Source of the DNA: Bacteroidota bacterium
GTDB lineage: Bacteria > Bacteroidota > Bacteroidia > Chitinophagales > Chitinophagaceae
DNA: 64,000 nucleotides
Assembly (NCBI GenBank): GCA_018267915.1
Contig: JAFDXN010000010.1
Coordinates: forward strand, 124,001 to 188,000
Reading direction: 5' to 3'
The notes below the pieces were generated by a model. The model had not been told where the DNA came from. It worked only from the letters and a program-made list of their open reading frames with translations, and searched no databases. Below, piece by piece: positions 1 to 8,064 of the stretch; position 1 is the stretch's first letter, and each line of letters begins with the position of its first letter. A program made the translations under genes and the position numbers.

Positions 1-224
1 TCGACACGCGATTCACTGACTGGATAAAGGCCGGCGACCATAAGTCTATAATGGATTATCAAAAAATACTGGGTAAAACCGCCCAGATGGCCCACCCTAC
101 TTACGACCATTTGCTGCCATTATTCTACATTATAGGTCAGCAGCAGCATAGAGAAGAGATAAAATTCTTTAATGAACAATTTGATATGGGTTCGGTGTCT
201 ATGAAGTCTTTCATAGTCAATTAA
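1..224 (+). CDS. ygiD: 4,5-DOPA dioxygenase / LigB-family extradiol dioxygenase, C-terminal fragment
   Basis: The window opens inside this gene; reading from base 3, 73 codons remain before TAA at 222-224. The visible tail has the AHPTYDHLLPLFYIIG block, the conserved HPTxDHxLPLLY region of YgiD/DODA-type class III extradiol dioxygenases, and ends GSVSMKSFIVN, like the GSISMRSF ending of bacterial homologues. Family members are zinc or iron enzymes that can open the ring of catechol-type substrates; the physiological substrate in bacteria is unclear. The metal-binding N-terminal part is off the window, so activity cannot be judged. Family assignment is fairly secure, substrate is not. Confidence 0.78.
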   Translation, partial: DTRFTDWIKAGDHKSIMDYQKILGKTAQMAHPTYDHLLPLFYIIGQQQHREEIKFFNEQFDMGSVSMKSFIVN

Positions 225-284
225 GAATAGCCCCTTCAGAAGGCACGGTTTTTAAGTGGTTTACCATCACATAAAATTGTGGCT

Positions 285-2261
285 ATGAAAAGATTTGTAC
301 TTCCCATCCTGGTATTTCTATGTTTATTTTCTCTCAGTTCACGTTCGCAGGTAGTCTTCAAAGAGACTTTTGACAACGCAGGACCAACAAATTTTCCCAA
401 CGGCTGGTCGCTATACAACGTAGATGCCCTCACGCCTGCCGCGTCGGTATCCTATATCAATAACGCATGGATACGGCGCGAGGACTTTGCATTTAATGTA
501 GGAGATTCCGCAGCCTTCAGCACCTCATGGTATGTACCGGCCGGCCAGGCCGACGACTGGATGTGGACGCCGGCGATAACGCTGTCGGCACCTACTGTAT
601 TGAAGTGGAACGCAGTTGCCTACGACCCCTTGTTCAGGGACGGGTATGAAGTGCGTATAATGACCACTGCGCCCACCATGGCAAATCAACTGACTTCTAC
701 CGTATTATTTTCTACAGCAGCTGAAAACAGTACATGGACGACCCATACAGCTGACTTAAGTGCCTACGCAGGACAAACCGTTTATATAGGCTTCAGGAAT
801 AATTCCACCGACAAGTTCCTATTGCTGATAGACGATATAGAGGTGGACACTAACTTTACGGCAGAGGCATTTGTTGCCAATACAGACCCGATCTCAGAGT
901 ACACACAAATACCCCTTTCCCAGGCAGCAGCCATGTCATTGAACGGCAGGATCACAAACAATGGCACTGACACCTTGCATAACGTGATCATGGTAACACA
1001 AGTGCTCGACGCCAATGCGCAGTTGGTAGCTACCACCGCGAGCTTCCCTCTTGCCACACTGGCCCCGGGCGTAACCGACAGCTTCAGCGCCGGTACCTGG
1101 AAGCCGACCGATTCAGGCATGTATACCATCAAGTATTTCAACATACAGGCAGAGATCGATCAAAATCCCGTTAATGATACCGTGTACCAATATATTCACA
1201 TAACTGATACGCTTTATGCACGAGATAATGATACCGTGGCAGCCCAGTTAGGCATTGGCGCAGGCAACGGAGGCTACCTGGGCAACGAGTTCCGGTTTTA
1301 CGATACTGCAAGGGTCAAGAGCCTCATCATGCACGTTACCCGGGGCTACACCGGTGAGCGCATGGCACTTTGCATCTGGAATATCGACACCACCACAGGG
1401 AAACCCGACACCATCGTAGCAGTAACAGATACGCTTACCTACCCCGACGATTCAGCACGTACCTATGAGATAGCCATGCACGACGGCGTGACGATGCTGA
1501 TGCCGGGCAGGTATGCCGTTACTGCCATCGAATTCGACAGCACATTGTCTGTAGGATTGTCCAACAATATATTCACAAGCGGAAGGACCTGGGTCAACTG
1601 GCCCACCAGTCCATTTGGTGGTTGGGCTAATTTAGAAGCCTTTGGCGCCAGCTTCGCCAAAACACCTATGATTCGTGTAGTGCTCAAGGATACATTGTTC
1701 GGCCCGCTGGATATAGTGCTGAACAGCTTCAATGCAAGGGCAGGCAATTGCAGCAATACCATATCAGCCTCCTTCAACATTACGCACGACCAGCTCAGCG
1801 CTACCCTGCAACACAGCACCGACGGCAAAACCTTTGAAAACCTGCAAGGCTGGAAGCTGAACGAAACAGGTGACATCAATTATGTACATGCCACCGGCGA
1901 TGAAATGATGCACTACTACCGCTTTGCCTACAAGGGATCTGACAACCAGCCGAAGTTCACCTACGTATTGCCTGTACAATCGAGCTGCGGAACGGCAACC
2001 AATAGCTCAACCCTGTACCCTAACCCACTTTCGGGCACCAGCCTCACAGTGGCCTACCAGGCGGAAGGTAATGAACAGTTACACTTATCCCTTATCGATA
2101 TCAACGGCAGAACGGTGCGCGATTGGGAAAAAACAGCAAATGAAGGCAGCAATATGATAAAACTGGATCTTGACGACATAAATGAAGGTCAGTATGCGCT
2201 GAGGATCATCCATGGCGATGGCAAGGTGGAGGTATTGCGCCTGCAAAAAGTAAAACAGTAA
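285..2261 (+). CDS. Secreted protein with choice-of-anchor J (cleaved adhesin-like) domain and T9SS sorting domain
   Basis: About 658 residues. The ATG at 285 is preferred over GTG at 279 because it gives a clean signal peptide (MKRFVLPILVFLCLFSL, cleavage near residue 22). Residues about 23-190 look like a choice-of-anchor J jelly-roll domain: it opens with ETFDNA..NFPNGWSLYN and closes with LLIDDIEV. A long beta-rich middle follows, then a type A T9SS sorting domain from residue 577 (LYPNPLSG...). Known role of such proteins: exported by Sec, then carried across the outer membrane by T9SS and often attached to the surface. No catalytic motif was seen, so the function is unknown. A strong hairpin terminator follows. 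Confidence 0.85.
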   Translation: MKRFVLPILVFLCLFSLSSRSQVVFKETFDNAGPTNFPNGWSLYNVDALTPAASVSYINNAWIRREDFAFNVGDSAAFSTSWYVPAGQADDWMWTPAITLSAPTVLKWNAVAYDPLFRDGYEVRIMTTAPTMANQLTSTVLFSTAAENSTWTTHTADLSAYAGQTVYIGFRNNSTDKFLLLIDDIEVDTNFTAEAFVANTDPISEYTQIPLSQAAAMSLNGRITNNGTDTLHNVIMVTQVLDANAQLVATTASFPLATLAPGVTDSFSAGTWKPTDSGMYTIKYFNIQAEIDQNPVNDTVYQYIHITDTLYARDNDTVAAQLGIGAGNGGYLGNEFRFYDTARVKSLIMHVTRGYTGERMALCIWNIDTTTGKPDTIVAVTDTLTYPDDSARTYEIAMHDGVTMLMPGRYAVTAIEFDSTLSVGLSNNIFTSGRTWVNWPTSPFGGWANLEAFGASFAKTPMIRVVLKDTLFGPLDIVLNSFNARAGNCSNTISASFNITHDQLSATLQHSTDGKTFENLQGWKLNETGDINYVHATGDEMMHYYRFAYKGSDNQPKFTYVLPVQSSCGTATNSSTLYPNPLSGTSLTVAYQAEGNEQLHLSLIDINGRTVRDWEKTANEGSNMIKLDLDDINEGQYALRIIHGDGKVEVLRLQKVKQ

Positions 2262-2281
2262 GACGATCCCCAAATGATCAT

Positions 2282-2316
2282 AGGCCGGGACGCGCTGTGC
2301 GTCCCGGCCTCTTTTT
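2282..2316 (+). terminator. Rho-independent terminator after the first T9SS gene
   Basis: Perfect 12-bp GC-rich stem (2282-2293 with 2299-2310), 5-base loop GCTGT, followed by CTTTTTA. It lies 21 bases after the stop at 2261. Confidence 0.85.
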
Positions 2317-2337
2317 ATACATCTGCCGGCGGCTAAC

Positions 2338-2406
2338 CCAATTAACCCGATCAACCTATTCAACTCGATCAACCAGTCAACGTATCAACTTATCAACCTA
2401 ACTTCG
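2338..2406 (+). repeat. Degenerate TCAAC array ending in a promoter-like box before the ABC-F gene
   Basis: Six copies of TCAAC (or the near copy TTAAC) spaced about 8-11 bases apart run from 2342 to 2397. The array runs straight into TAACTTCG (2399-2406), one base from the Bacteroidota -7 consensus TAnnTTTG, 8 bases before the ATG at 2414. The same arrangement is seen before the gene at 8065. Function unknown. Confidence 0.55.
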
Positions 2407-2413
2407 CAGCCTT

Positions 2414-4303
2414 ATGCATTACGTTACGGCGGAAGGGATCAGTAAATCGTATGGAGTAAAGCCCCTATTCAGTGGAATTACCTTTCATATCAACGAAGGG
2501 GATAAAATAGCACTGGTGGCCAAGAATGGCAGCGGCAAGAGTACCCTGCTGAAGATATTGGCAGGCAAAGAAGTGCCCGACGAAGGCAAAGTATGGATCC
2601 ATAAGGATGTGACAGTAGCCCTATTTGAGCAGGAGCCGAAATTTAACGAGGAACAAACTGTGGCAGAAAACATCTTCCACTACAAGCACCCGGTTATGGA
2701 AGCCCTGCGCGAGTATGAAAGCCTTTTGGACAATGAGGAGAAAGACCCCGTGGCCCTTGGCGCCGCGCTGGCCAAAATAGATGAGCTGAACGCCTGGGGC
2801 TTCGAGGCCAAGGTGAAGCAGATACTCGGCAAGCTGAACATACACCAGCTTGCACAGCCCGTAAAAACACTGAGCGGTGGCCAGCGCAAACGCGTGGCCC
2901 TGGCGCAGACCCTGATAGATATAGGCTTCGAGCACAAACATGTGCTGCTGATAATGGACGAACCTACCAACCACCTGGACGTGGAAATGGTGGAATGGCT
3001 GGAGCACTACCTGAACCAGGAAAAGGTGACCCTGTTGCTGGTGACGCACGATCGCTACTTTCTCGATGCGGTATGCGAAGAGATATGGGAGATAGACGGC
3101 AGCGACATGTACATATACAAAGGCGACTATGAGAACTACCTGGAGAAAAAAGCCGCACGTATAGAGAGCCAGCAGGCAAGTATCGACAAAGCACGCAATG
3201 AATACCGCAAAGAGCTGGAGTGGATGCGCAAACAGCCCAAAGCACGCACCACGAAATCGCGCAGCAGGATCAATAACTTTTACGATGTGGAAGCCCGCGC
3301 CAGGCAGCGCATAGAAGACCACAAAGTGGAGCTGCAGATGAAGATGAACCGCCTGGGCGGCAAAGTGGCCGAGCTGAAAAAGGTCTACAAGTCCTATGGC
3401 GATAAGGTGATACTCAAAGGTTTCGACTACACCTTCAAGAAAGGCGACAGGATAGGCGTAGTGGGCAAGAACGGCGCGGGCAAAAGTACCTTCCTCAATA
3501 TATTGCTGGGCACTGAGCCTGCCGATAGCGGCAAGATCAACATAGGTGATACCGTTGTCTTCGGCAATTTTTCCCAGAGTGGCCTGGAGATAAAAGAGGA
3601 CATGCGGATGATAGAATATGTAAAGAACATTGCCGAAAGTTTCCCCCTCGCCTCAGGCGGCAGCCTGAGCGCAGCGCAGTTCCTGCAACTCTTCCTTTTT
3701 ACCCCCGACCAGCAATACACTTACCTCAGCAAGCTGAGCGGCGGTGAAAAGAAACGGCTGCAATTGCTGAGTGTCCTTTTCCGCAGCCCCAACTTCCTGG
3801 TGCTCGATGAGCCCACCAACGATCTCGACCTTCCTACCCTTTCGGTACTTGAGAACTTTCTGAGCGAGTATAGCGGTTGCCTTGTCATCGTGTCGCACGA
3901 CAGGTATTTCATGGACCGCCTTGTCGACCACCTTTTTGTGTTCGAGGGTGGCGGACTGGTGCGGGATTTCCCCGGGAACTACAGCGACTACCGCCTGTGG
4001 CAGCGCGACGAAGAAAAAAAGATGGCGCAGGAAAAAGTGAGCGAGCAGGCAGCAAGCAGCGCGCCAACCGAAGCGTCAAAAGAGAAAAAGAAGCTGAGCT
4101 TCAACGAGAAGCGCGAATATGAGGCCCTTGGCAAAGAAATAGCTGAGCTGGAAATGGAGAAAACCGATCTATCGGCAAAAATGGCCGAAGCAGGCCTGCC
4201 CTACGATGAACTGGAGCGCCTTGGCAAGCGTTTTGCTGAAGTAAGCGACCTGCTCGACGAGAAAGAGCTGCGCTGGCTGGAACTAAGCGAATATATAAGC
4301 TAA
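2414..4303 (+). CDS. ABC-F family ATPase (Uup-like)
   Basis: 629 residues with two ABC domains and no membrane segments. Domain 1 has a Walker A AKNGSGKST (residues 36-44; the usual first glycine is alanine), signature LSGGQRKR and Walker B LLIMDEPTNHLD. A charged linker follows, then domain 2 with GKNGAGKST, LSGGEKKR and FLVLDEPTNDLD. The last ~80 residues are a charged coiled coil, as in Uup. ABC-F proteins bind ribosomes and act in translation or stalling relief; Uup is also linked to replication-fork maintenance. It appears monocistronic, with terminators before and a promoter-like box after it. Family certain; exact subfamily inferred from the coiled-coil tail. Confidence 0.92.
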   Translation: MHYVTAEGISKSYGVKPLFSGITFHINEGDKIALVAKNGSGKSTLLKILAGKEVPDEGKVWIHKDVTVALFEQEPKFNEEQTVAENIFHYKHPVMEALREYESLLDNEEKDPVALGAALAKIDELNAWGFEAKVKQILGKLNIHQLAQPVKTLSGGQRKRVALAQTLIDIGFEHKHVLLIMDEPTNHLDVEMVEWLEHYLNQEKVTLLLVTHDRYFLDAVCEEIWEIDGSDMYIYKGDYENYLEKKAARIESQQASIDKARNEYRKELEWMRKQPKARTTKSRSRINNFYDVEARARQRIEDHKVELQMKMNRLGGKVAELKKVYKSYGDKVILKGFDYTFKKGDRIGVVGKNGAGKSTFLNILLGTEPADSGKINIGDTVVFGNFSQSGLEIKEDMRMIEYVKNIAESFPLASGGSLSAAQFLQLFLFTPDQQYTYLSKLSGGEKKRLQLLSVLFRSPNFLVLDEPTNDLDLPTLSVLENFLSEYSGCLVIVSHDRYFMDRLVDHLFVFEGGGLVRDFPGNYSDYRLWQRDEEKKMAQEKVSEQAASSAPTEASKEKKKLSFNEKREYEALGKEIAELEMEKTDLSAKMAEAGLPYDELERLGKRFAEVSDLLDEKELRWLELSEYIS

Positions 4304-4366
4304 TACCCGACCGTATAACATTGTTAAATAAAGCAAAAACAAATAGCCCAGTAGACAAATTTGAAA

Positions 4367-4374
4367 TATCTTTG
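4367..4374 (+). promoter_or_regulatory. Bacteroidota -7 box upstream of the LolA-like gene
   Basis: TATCTTTG matches TAnnTTTG exactly and lies 45 bases before the ATG at 4419. No convincing -33 TTTG at the usual spacing was seen. Confidence 0.55.
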
Positions 4375-4418
4375 CTGGCTTAACGCTAACGTATAGTAAA
4401 CTAGATAAAACAATAAAA

Positions 4419-5135
4419 ATGAAAAATCTGAAAAGTACTATCCTGACCACCGCAATGCTCATCGCCGGTATAGCCACTGTAAAGGCCCAGACAGCTGATG
4501 AGATCTTTACTAAACACTATGATGCTATGGGTGGCAGTGCATGGGATAAAATAACCTCCTTGAAGCAGACAGGCACCATGACCACACAGGGTATGGAGAT
4601 CACCATGACCAATACCTTTCTTAACAAAAAGGCTGTGAGGTCGGATATAAGTGTAATGGGTACTACCGGCTACCAGATCGTCACCCCTACTGAGGGCTGG
4701 TCGTTCATGCCCATGATGGGCCAGACGGCGCCTGAAGCTATGAAAGCGGATGACCTGAAAAACGCGCAGGACGAAATGGATGTCAAAATGAAGAACAATA
4801 TTGACATCAAGTCGATGGCCACCAAAGCAGAACTGCAGGGTAAGGAAAAGATCGGTGATGCAGAGTGTTTCAAAGTAAAAGTTGTTGACAAAGACAACCA
4901 GGAGCAAACCATGTTCTTCGATAGCAAAACTTTTTACCTGGTGTGCGTTAAAGCAAAGGTAGAAGCGCAGGGACAGAGCGTAGATGTAGTGAAGAACTAC
5001 AGCGACTTTAAAAAACTGGATGGCGGCATTGTTATAGCCATGAAAGAAGACCTCGGAATGCAGGGCAGCATTGTTTACAAAGAAGTAGAAGTGAACAAAC
5101 CTGTTGACGAAAGCATCTTCAAGCCTTCTAAATAG
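4419..5135 (+). CDS. Secreted LolA-like / outer-membrane lipoprotein-sorting family protein
   Basis: 238 residues with a signal peptide (MKNLKSTILTTAMLIAGIATVKA). The mature part, starting QTADEIFTKHYDAMGG, followed by strands such as TGTMTTQGMEITMT, VVDKDNQEQTMFFDSKTFYLV and a closing VDESIFKPSK, resembles Bacteroidota periplasmic proteins of the LolA/LolB lipid-binding fold. In those families the half-barrel carries lipids or lipoproteins. The ligand here is unknown and this is not necessarily the housekeeping LolA. It has its own -7 box and shares a long bidirectional terminator with the next, convergent gene. Confidence 0.65.
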   Translation: MKNLKSTILTTAMLIAGIATVKAQTADEIFTKHYDAMGGSAWDKITSLKQTGTMTTQGMEITMTNTFLNKKAVRSDISVMGTTGYQIVTPTEGWSFMPMMGQTAPEAMKADDLKNAQDEMDVKMKNNIDIKSMATKAELQGKEKIGDAECFKVKVVDKDNQEQTMFFDSKTFYLVCVKAKVEAQGQSVDVVKNYSDFKKLDGGIVIAMKEDLGMQGSIVYKEVEVNKPVDESIFKPSK

Positions 5136-5146
5136 TCTGGAAAGAT

Positions 5147-5193
5147 ATTCTAAGTACAAAGCCCCGCCGTTGGCGGGGCTTTGTACTTAGAAT
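5147..5193. terminator. 22-bp perfect hairpin, bidirectional terminator
   Basis: Bases 5147-5168 pair without mismatch with 5172-5193 around a 3-base loop (GTT). It lies between convergent genes, and the stop codon of the leftward gene (5187-5189) is inside the right arm. Confidence 0.85.
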
Positions 5194-5714
5194 GTTTCAT
5201 TCGGCTTCGGGTAATACAACCGCAGGTAAGCAAAAGCTTTATTCATCCTGTCTTTCAATTCTTTCTCCTCGTTGCCCAGCATAAAGATGTCCACCTTGTC
5301 GGTTTTGCCATTGTGCTCGTCCAGCATGCCCCCGCCCGATACGATCTCGTGATACTTATAGGCCGCACATTTGCAGCTCAGGTACAGCCGCAGGTAGTGT
5401 GCAGGCCGGGTCACACCATCGCCTGCTATGTTATAGTCCACACTATCTATTGCATAGAGCGGTATGCTGTATTCATATTTTACCACAGTCAGTTTCTTGT
5501 CCACCTTCTTCACAGCTATCTCAATGGCGCCCTTCTTGAAGCTCCACTCCGTCAGTGGCGTCACTGTTACACCCTCTGTCACCTTTTCAATAGGCCTGTA
5601 GCCATAAGCATTCAGCTTCGTGAGCAGCCATTTCACCGACTCTTCCTTGGTTTGGCCCCGTGCTGCAGCAACCAGCATACAGCAGCAAACAAAAAGCAGG
5701 CTTTTCTTCAGCAT
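5187..5714 (-). CDS. Hypothetical secreted protein
   Basis: 175 residues. The N-terminus MLKKSLLFVCCCMLVAAARGQ is a signal peptide (cleavage near residue 20). The remaining ~155 residues are mixed alpha/beta with no family I recognise; it contains CKCAAYKYHEIVSGGG in the middle and a charged C-terminal helix (EEKELKDRMNKAFAYL). It is transcribed alone, divergent from the gene at 5811 and convergent with the LolA-like gene, sharing its terminator. Probably periplasmic. Confidence 0.7.
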   Translation of the reverse strand: MLKKSLLFVCCCMLVAAARGQTKEESVKWLLTKLNAYGYRPIEKVTEGVTVTPLTEWSFKKGAIEIAVKKVDKKLTVVKYEYSIPLYAIDSVDYNIAGDGVTRPAHYLRLYLSCKCAAYKYHEIVSGGGMLDEHNGKTDKVDIFMLGNEEKELKDRMNKAFAYLRLYYPKPNETF

Positions 5715-5810
5715 AGGCGAGCATTTTACTATATAAAATTAAATAAAAAGCCGAGGGAATGTACCGGACTAACATTAAAAACAAAACAGCTATCTTTAAT
5801 ACCGCTTGCT

Positions 5811-6767
5811 ATGAGGTACATTTTTACCATATCGTCCCTGTTACTTTTTATTGAAGGTTATGCCCAAAACCTCGTACACAACCCCAGCTTTGAGCAAAAC
5901 ACTGCTTGCCCTACTGACACAAACCAAATTAGTCTCGCATCTGAATGGTTTCCCGCAGGTGCAGGTGCAGATTTTTTTGATTCCTGTAGCACGAATTGGG
6001 TAGCCAGTGTTCCCTTAAACTATATGGGTTATCAAAATGCTTATATGCAAGGCCATGCATACGCAGGCATTTTCACATACAAGGAGAGTATTCCTAACCT
6101 CAGGGGTTATATTAGAGGATCGATAGATCCATTAATTCTACAGCATTGGTTCAGAGTACAATTACATCTTTGTAGTTCAAGTCAAATGGAATATAGCTGG
6201 AATAGCATAGGCGTATTTTTTTATATAAATGCCACAATTCCACAAAATAACCAGGTTTTGTCTTTTGAACCACAATTTGATTATGTATTTCAATTTGGCG
6301 GTGATACTAGTAACTGGGTGACATTGGACAGAATAGTATATGCAGATTCGGCATACACTAAATTACTAATTGGTAATTTTAGAGATGATGCAAGCTCCAA
6401 TATACATGATAATCCATTTGCATTTCCCCAAACACCTGAAGCCCACGCAGCCTACACGTATGTTGATAGCATTTCGGTAGTCGACATCACCGCCGCCTAC
6501 ATCGCCGGCCTCGAAACCCAACCCATAAATGTAAATGCATACCCCAATCCCTTTAGCAGCTATACCAATATCAGTATCGATGCAGGGCCACACCAGCCCT
6601 ATACCCTCAGGCTCTACAACATGCAGGGCGCATTGCTGCGCGAGCTCAATGATATAAAGGGCAATAACATCATTCTGCAAAGAGAAGACCTGCCATCCGG
6701 CTTTTATTACTATCGCCTTTTTGAGAAAGACATACCTATAGCTACAGGTAAAATAATGGCGCAGTGA
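5811..6767 (+). CDS. T9SS cargo protein, first of a tandem pair (NLVHNPSFE type)
   Basis: 318 residues starting MRYIFTISSLLLFIEGYAQ, a signal peptide; the open frame continues upstream to 5181 but that part overlaps the opposite gene and has no export signal. The mature protein begins NLVHNPSFEQNTACP, an N-terminal pattern common in Bacteroidota surface proteins with a carbohydrate-binding-like jelly roll. A complete T9SS sorting domain of 76 residues starts at about residue 243 (AYPNPFSSYTNISID) and ends GKIMAQ. Its stop overlaps the ATG of the next gene (TGATG), which suggests translational coupling. Function unknown. Confidence 0.82.
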   Translation: MRYIFTISSLLLFIEGYAQNLVHNPSFEQNTACPTDTNQISLASEWFPAGAGADFFDSCSTNWVASVPLNYMGYQNAYMQGHAYAGIFTYKESIPNLRGYIRGSIDPLILQHWFRVQLHLCSSSQMEYSWNSIGVFFYINATIPQNNQVLSFEPQFDYVFQFGGDTSNWVTLDRIVYADSAYTKLLIGNFRDDASSNIHDNPFAFPQTPEAHAAYTYVDSISVVDITAAYIAGLETQPINVNAYPNPFSSYTNISIDAGPHQPYTLRLYNMQGALLRELNDIKGNNIILQREDLPSGFYYYRLFEKDIPIATGKIMAQ

Positions 6768-7651
6768 TGAAGTACATTTTTACCATATCATTCCTATTGC
6801 TTTTCACTAAAGCTTATAGCCAGAATCTGGTACATAATCCCAGCTTTGAATTGAATACCACCTGCCCTTCCGATACAAATGATTTTAATCTTGCCTTAGA
6901 ATGGGTATCGATTGGTCAAGGTGCAGATCTTTTTGATTCTTGCTGCAACGGCTGTCAAGTAGATGTACCAGATAACTGCCGCGGCAGTCAATTAGCCTTC
7001 ACTGGCCAGTCTTATGCTGGCATCTATATATACAAAGAAGACTTTTCGAATTATAGATGTTATATCAAGGGGAATTTGGATACCTTGATTTCCGGACATT
7101 GGTATAGGGTAAAAATGCGTTTATCAGGTTCAAGCAAAATGCAATATGAATGTGGTTGTCCCGGCGTATTCTTTTACACCAATCAAAACATCCAATCGTC
7201 AAATCAATTACTACCCTTTAGCCCCCAAATCAGAAATAACTTTCAAATTGGCAACGATACCACTAATTGGATTGTTGCTAACAACATATTCTTTGCAGAT
7301 TCAGCGTATACCCAGATATTGATTGGTAATTTTAATGACGACTTACATTCTGCAGTTGATCATTTGGCCTTTAATTACCCTAATACTCCTGAATCTCGTG
7401 GTGCATATACCTACATTGACGAAATCTCAGTCACTGACATCACCGCCGCCTACATCGCCGGCCTCGAAACCGAACCGATTAATGTAAACACCTACCCTAA
7501 TCCCTTCACCAGCTACACCAATATCAGTATCGATGCCGGGCCACACCAGCGCTATACCCTCAGGCTCTACAATATGCAGGGCGCACTGCTGCGCGAGCTA
7601 AATGATATAAAGGGCAATAACGTCATTCTGCAAAGAGAAGACCTGCCTTGA
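6767..7651 (+). CDS. T9SS cargo protein, second of the tandem pair, sorting domain cut short by a stop codon
   Basis: 294 residues from the ATG at 6767. It is a paralogue of the preceding protein, with the same signal-peptide style (MKYIFTISFLLLFTKAYSQ) and start of the mature domain (NLVHNPSFELNTTCP). The sorting domain starts TYPNPFTS but ends after REDLP at a TGA (7649-7651). The first copy reads a serine codon there (CCA TCC GGC versus CCT TGA GGC). The frame then stays open for 22 more codons that still match the first copy, to a TGA at 7720. T9SS substrates need the end of this domain for export, so the product is probably not secreted by T9SS unless the stop is read through. Confidence 0.8.
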   Translation: MKYIFTISFLLLFTKAYSQNLVHNPSFELNTTCPSDTNDFNLALEWVSIGQGADLFDSCCNGCQVDVPDNCRGSQLAFTGQSYAGIYIYKEDFSNYRCYIKGNLDTLISGHWYRVKMRLSGSSKMQYECGCPGVFFYTNQNIQSSNQLLPFSPQIRNNFQIGNDTTNWIVANNIFFADSAYTQILIGNFNDDLHSAVDHLAFNYPNTPESRGAYTYIDEISVTDITAAYIAGLETEPINVNTYPNPFTSYTNISIDAGPHQRYTLRLYNMQGALLRELNDIKGNNVILQREDLP

Positions 7652-7720
7652 GGCTTTTATTACTATCGCCTTTTCGATAAGGATGTTCCTGTGGCTACCG
7701 GTAAAATAATGGCGCAGTGA
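7652..7720 (+). pseudogene. Orphaned 3' end of the T9SS sorting domain of the preceding gene
   Basis: In the same frame after the TGA at 7649-7651: GFYYYRLFDKDVPVATGKIM then AQ and a stop. It matches the last residues of the upstream paralogue (GFYYYRLFEKDIPIATGKIM). No independent start is present. A single-base change would restore a 317-residue protein. Confidence 0.8.
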
Positions 7721-7800
7721 ACGAGAAAAGTGTTTCGTCAGCCGGTTTAACCCGGTCAACCGATTAACAATTTCAATTTTATATTCCTTTATCCACATTT

Positions 7801-7833
7801 TTTGGAGCTGCCCGCTCCGCCTTCGTACCTTTA
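7801..7833 (+). promoter_or_regulatory. Bacteroidota-type promoter, related to the one at 22949
   Basis: TTTG at 7801-7804, a 21-base spacer, then TACCTTTA at 7826-7833 (one base from TAnnTTTG). The surrounding block from about 7763 is alignable with 22911-22987, which has the same box spacing. Transcription would begin about 225 bases before the next ATG (8065). Confidence 0.55.
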
Positions 7834-7870
7834 CGATACTCCCCACCCCTTGCCCGCGGCAATGGGAAAT

Positions 7871-7906
7871 ATTACCCGCCCGATGGGAAAAAAGTGGGTA
7901 ATTTTT
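7871..7906 (+). ncRNA. Possible short leader RNA ending in a hairpin plus T run
   Basis: ATTACCC (7871-7877) can pair with GGGTAAT (7896-7902), followed by TTTTT. With a start near 7840 this would make a transcript of about 65 bases, either a small RNA or an attenuated leader of the gene at 8065. Inferred from sequence only. Confidence 0.3.
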
Positions 7907-8003
7907 GGGGAATTTTTGCGACCTAAACCATTGACTATCAATGAAGACATGTGATAATATTTTTTCGCGAAAACAGCCTGTGCGGCCCGCAAACCGTAGC
8001 CTG

Positions 8004-8060
8004 TCAACTTATCAACCTGTCAACATATCAACTTATTTTCAACCTGATCAACTAACTTTA
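8004..8060 (+). repeat. TCAAC array abutting a -7-like box before the FG-GAP gene
   Basis: Six TCAAC copies between 8007 and 8052 at spacings of about 8-11 bases, then TAACTTTA (8053-8060), 4 bases before the ATG at 8065. The layout is the same as at 2338-2406. Confidence 0.55.
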
Positions 8061-8064
8061 ATAC

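Larger units (their letters stand above)
7721..8064. other. 344-base intergenic region
   Basis: It holds a short TTAAC/TCAAC stretch (about 7748-7768), the promoter at 7801-7833, the hairpin at 7871-7906 and a second TCAAC array at 8004-8052. A 69-codon open frame starting at 7941 overlaps the array and lacks coding character, so I do not call it a gene. Confidence 0.6.

Noticed and set aside
2338..2406. TCAAC array as a CRISPR or origin iteron set
   Set aside because: Units are too short and degenerate; no replication gene or spacer pattern is nearby.
2621..3322. Long open frame antisense to the ABC-F gene
   Set aside because: It mirrors a strongly conserved coding gene on the other strand and shows no domain or export signal.
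4401..5159. 252-codon open frame antisense to the LolA-like gene
   Set aside because: Shadow of the real gene; low-complexity aromatic composition and no recognisable motif.
5181..5810. N-terminal extension of the T9SS gene at 5811
   Set aside because: It runs antisense to a gene with a clear signal peptide, and the signal peptide of the T9SS protein begins at 5811.
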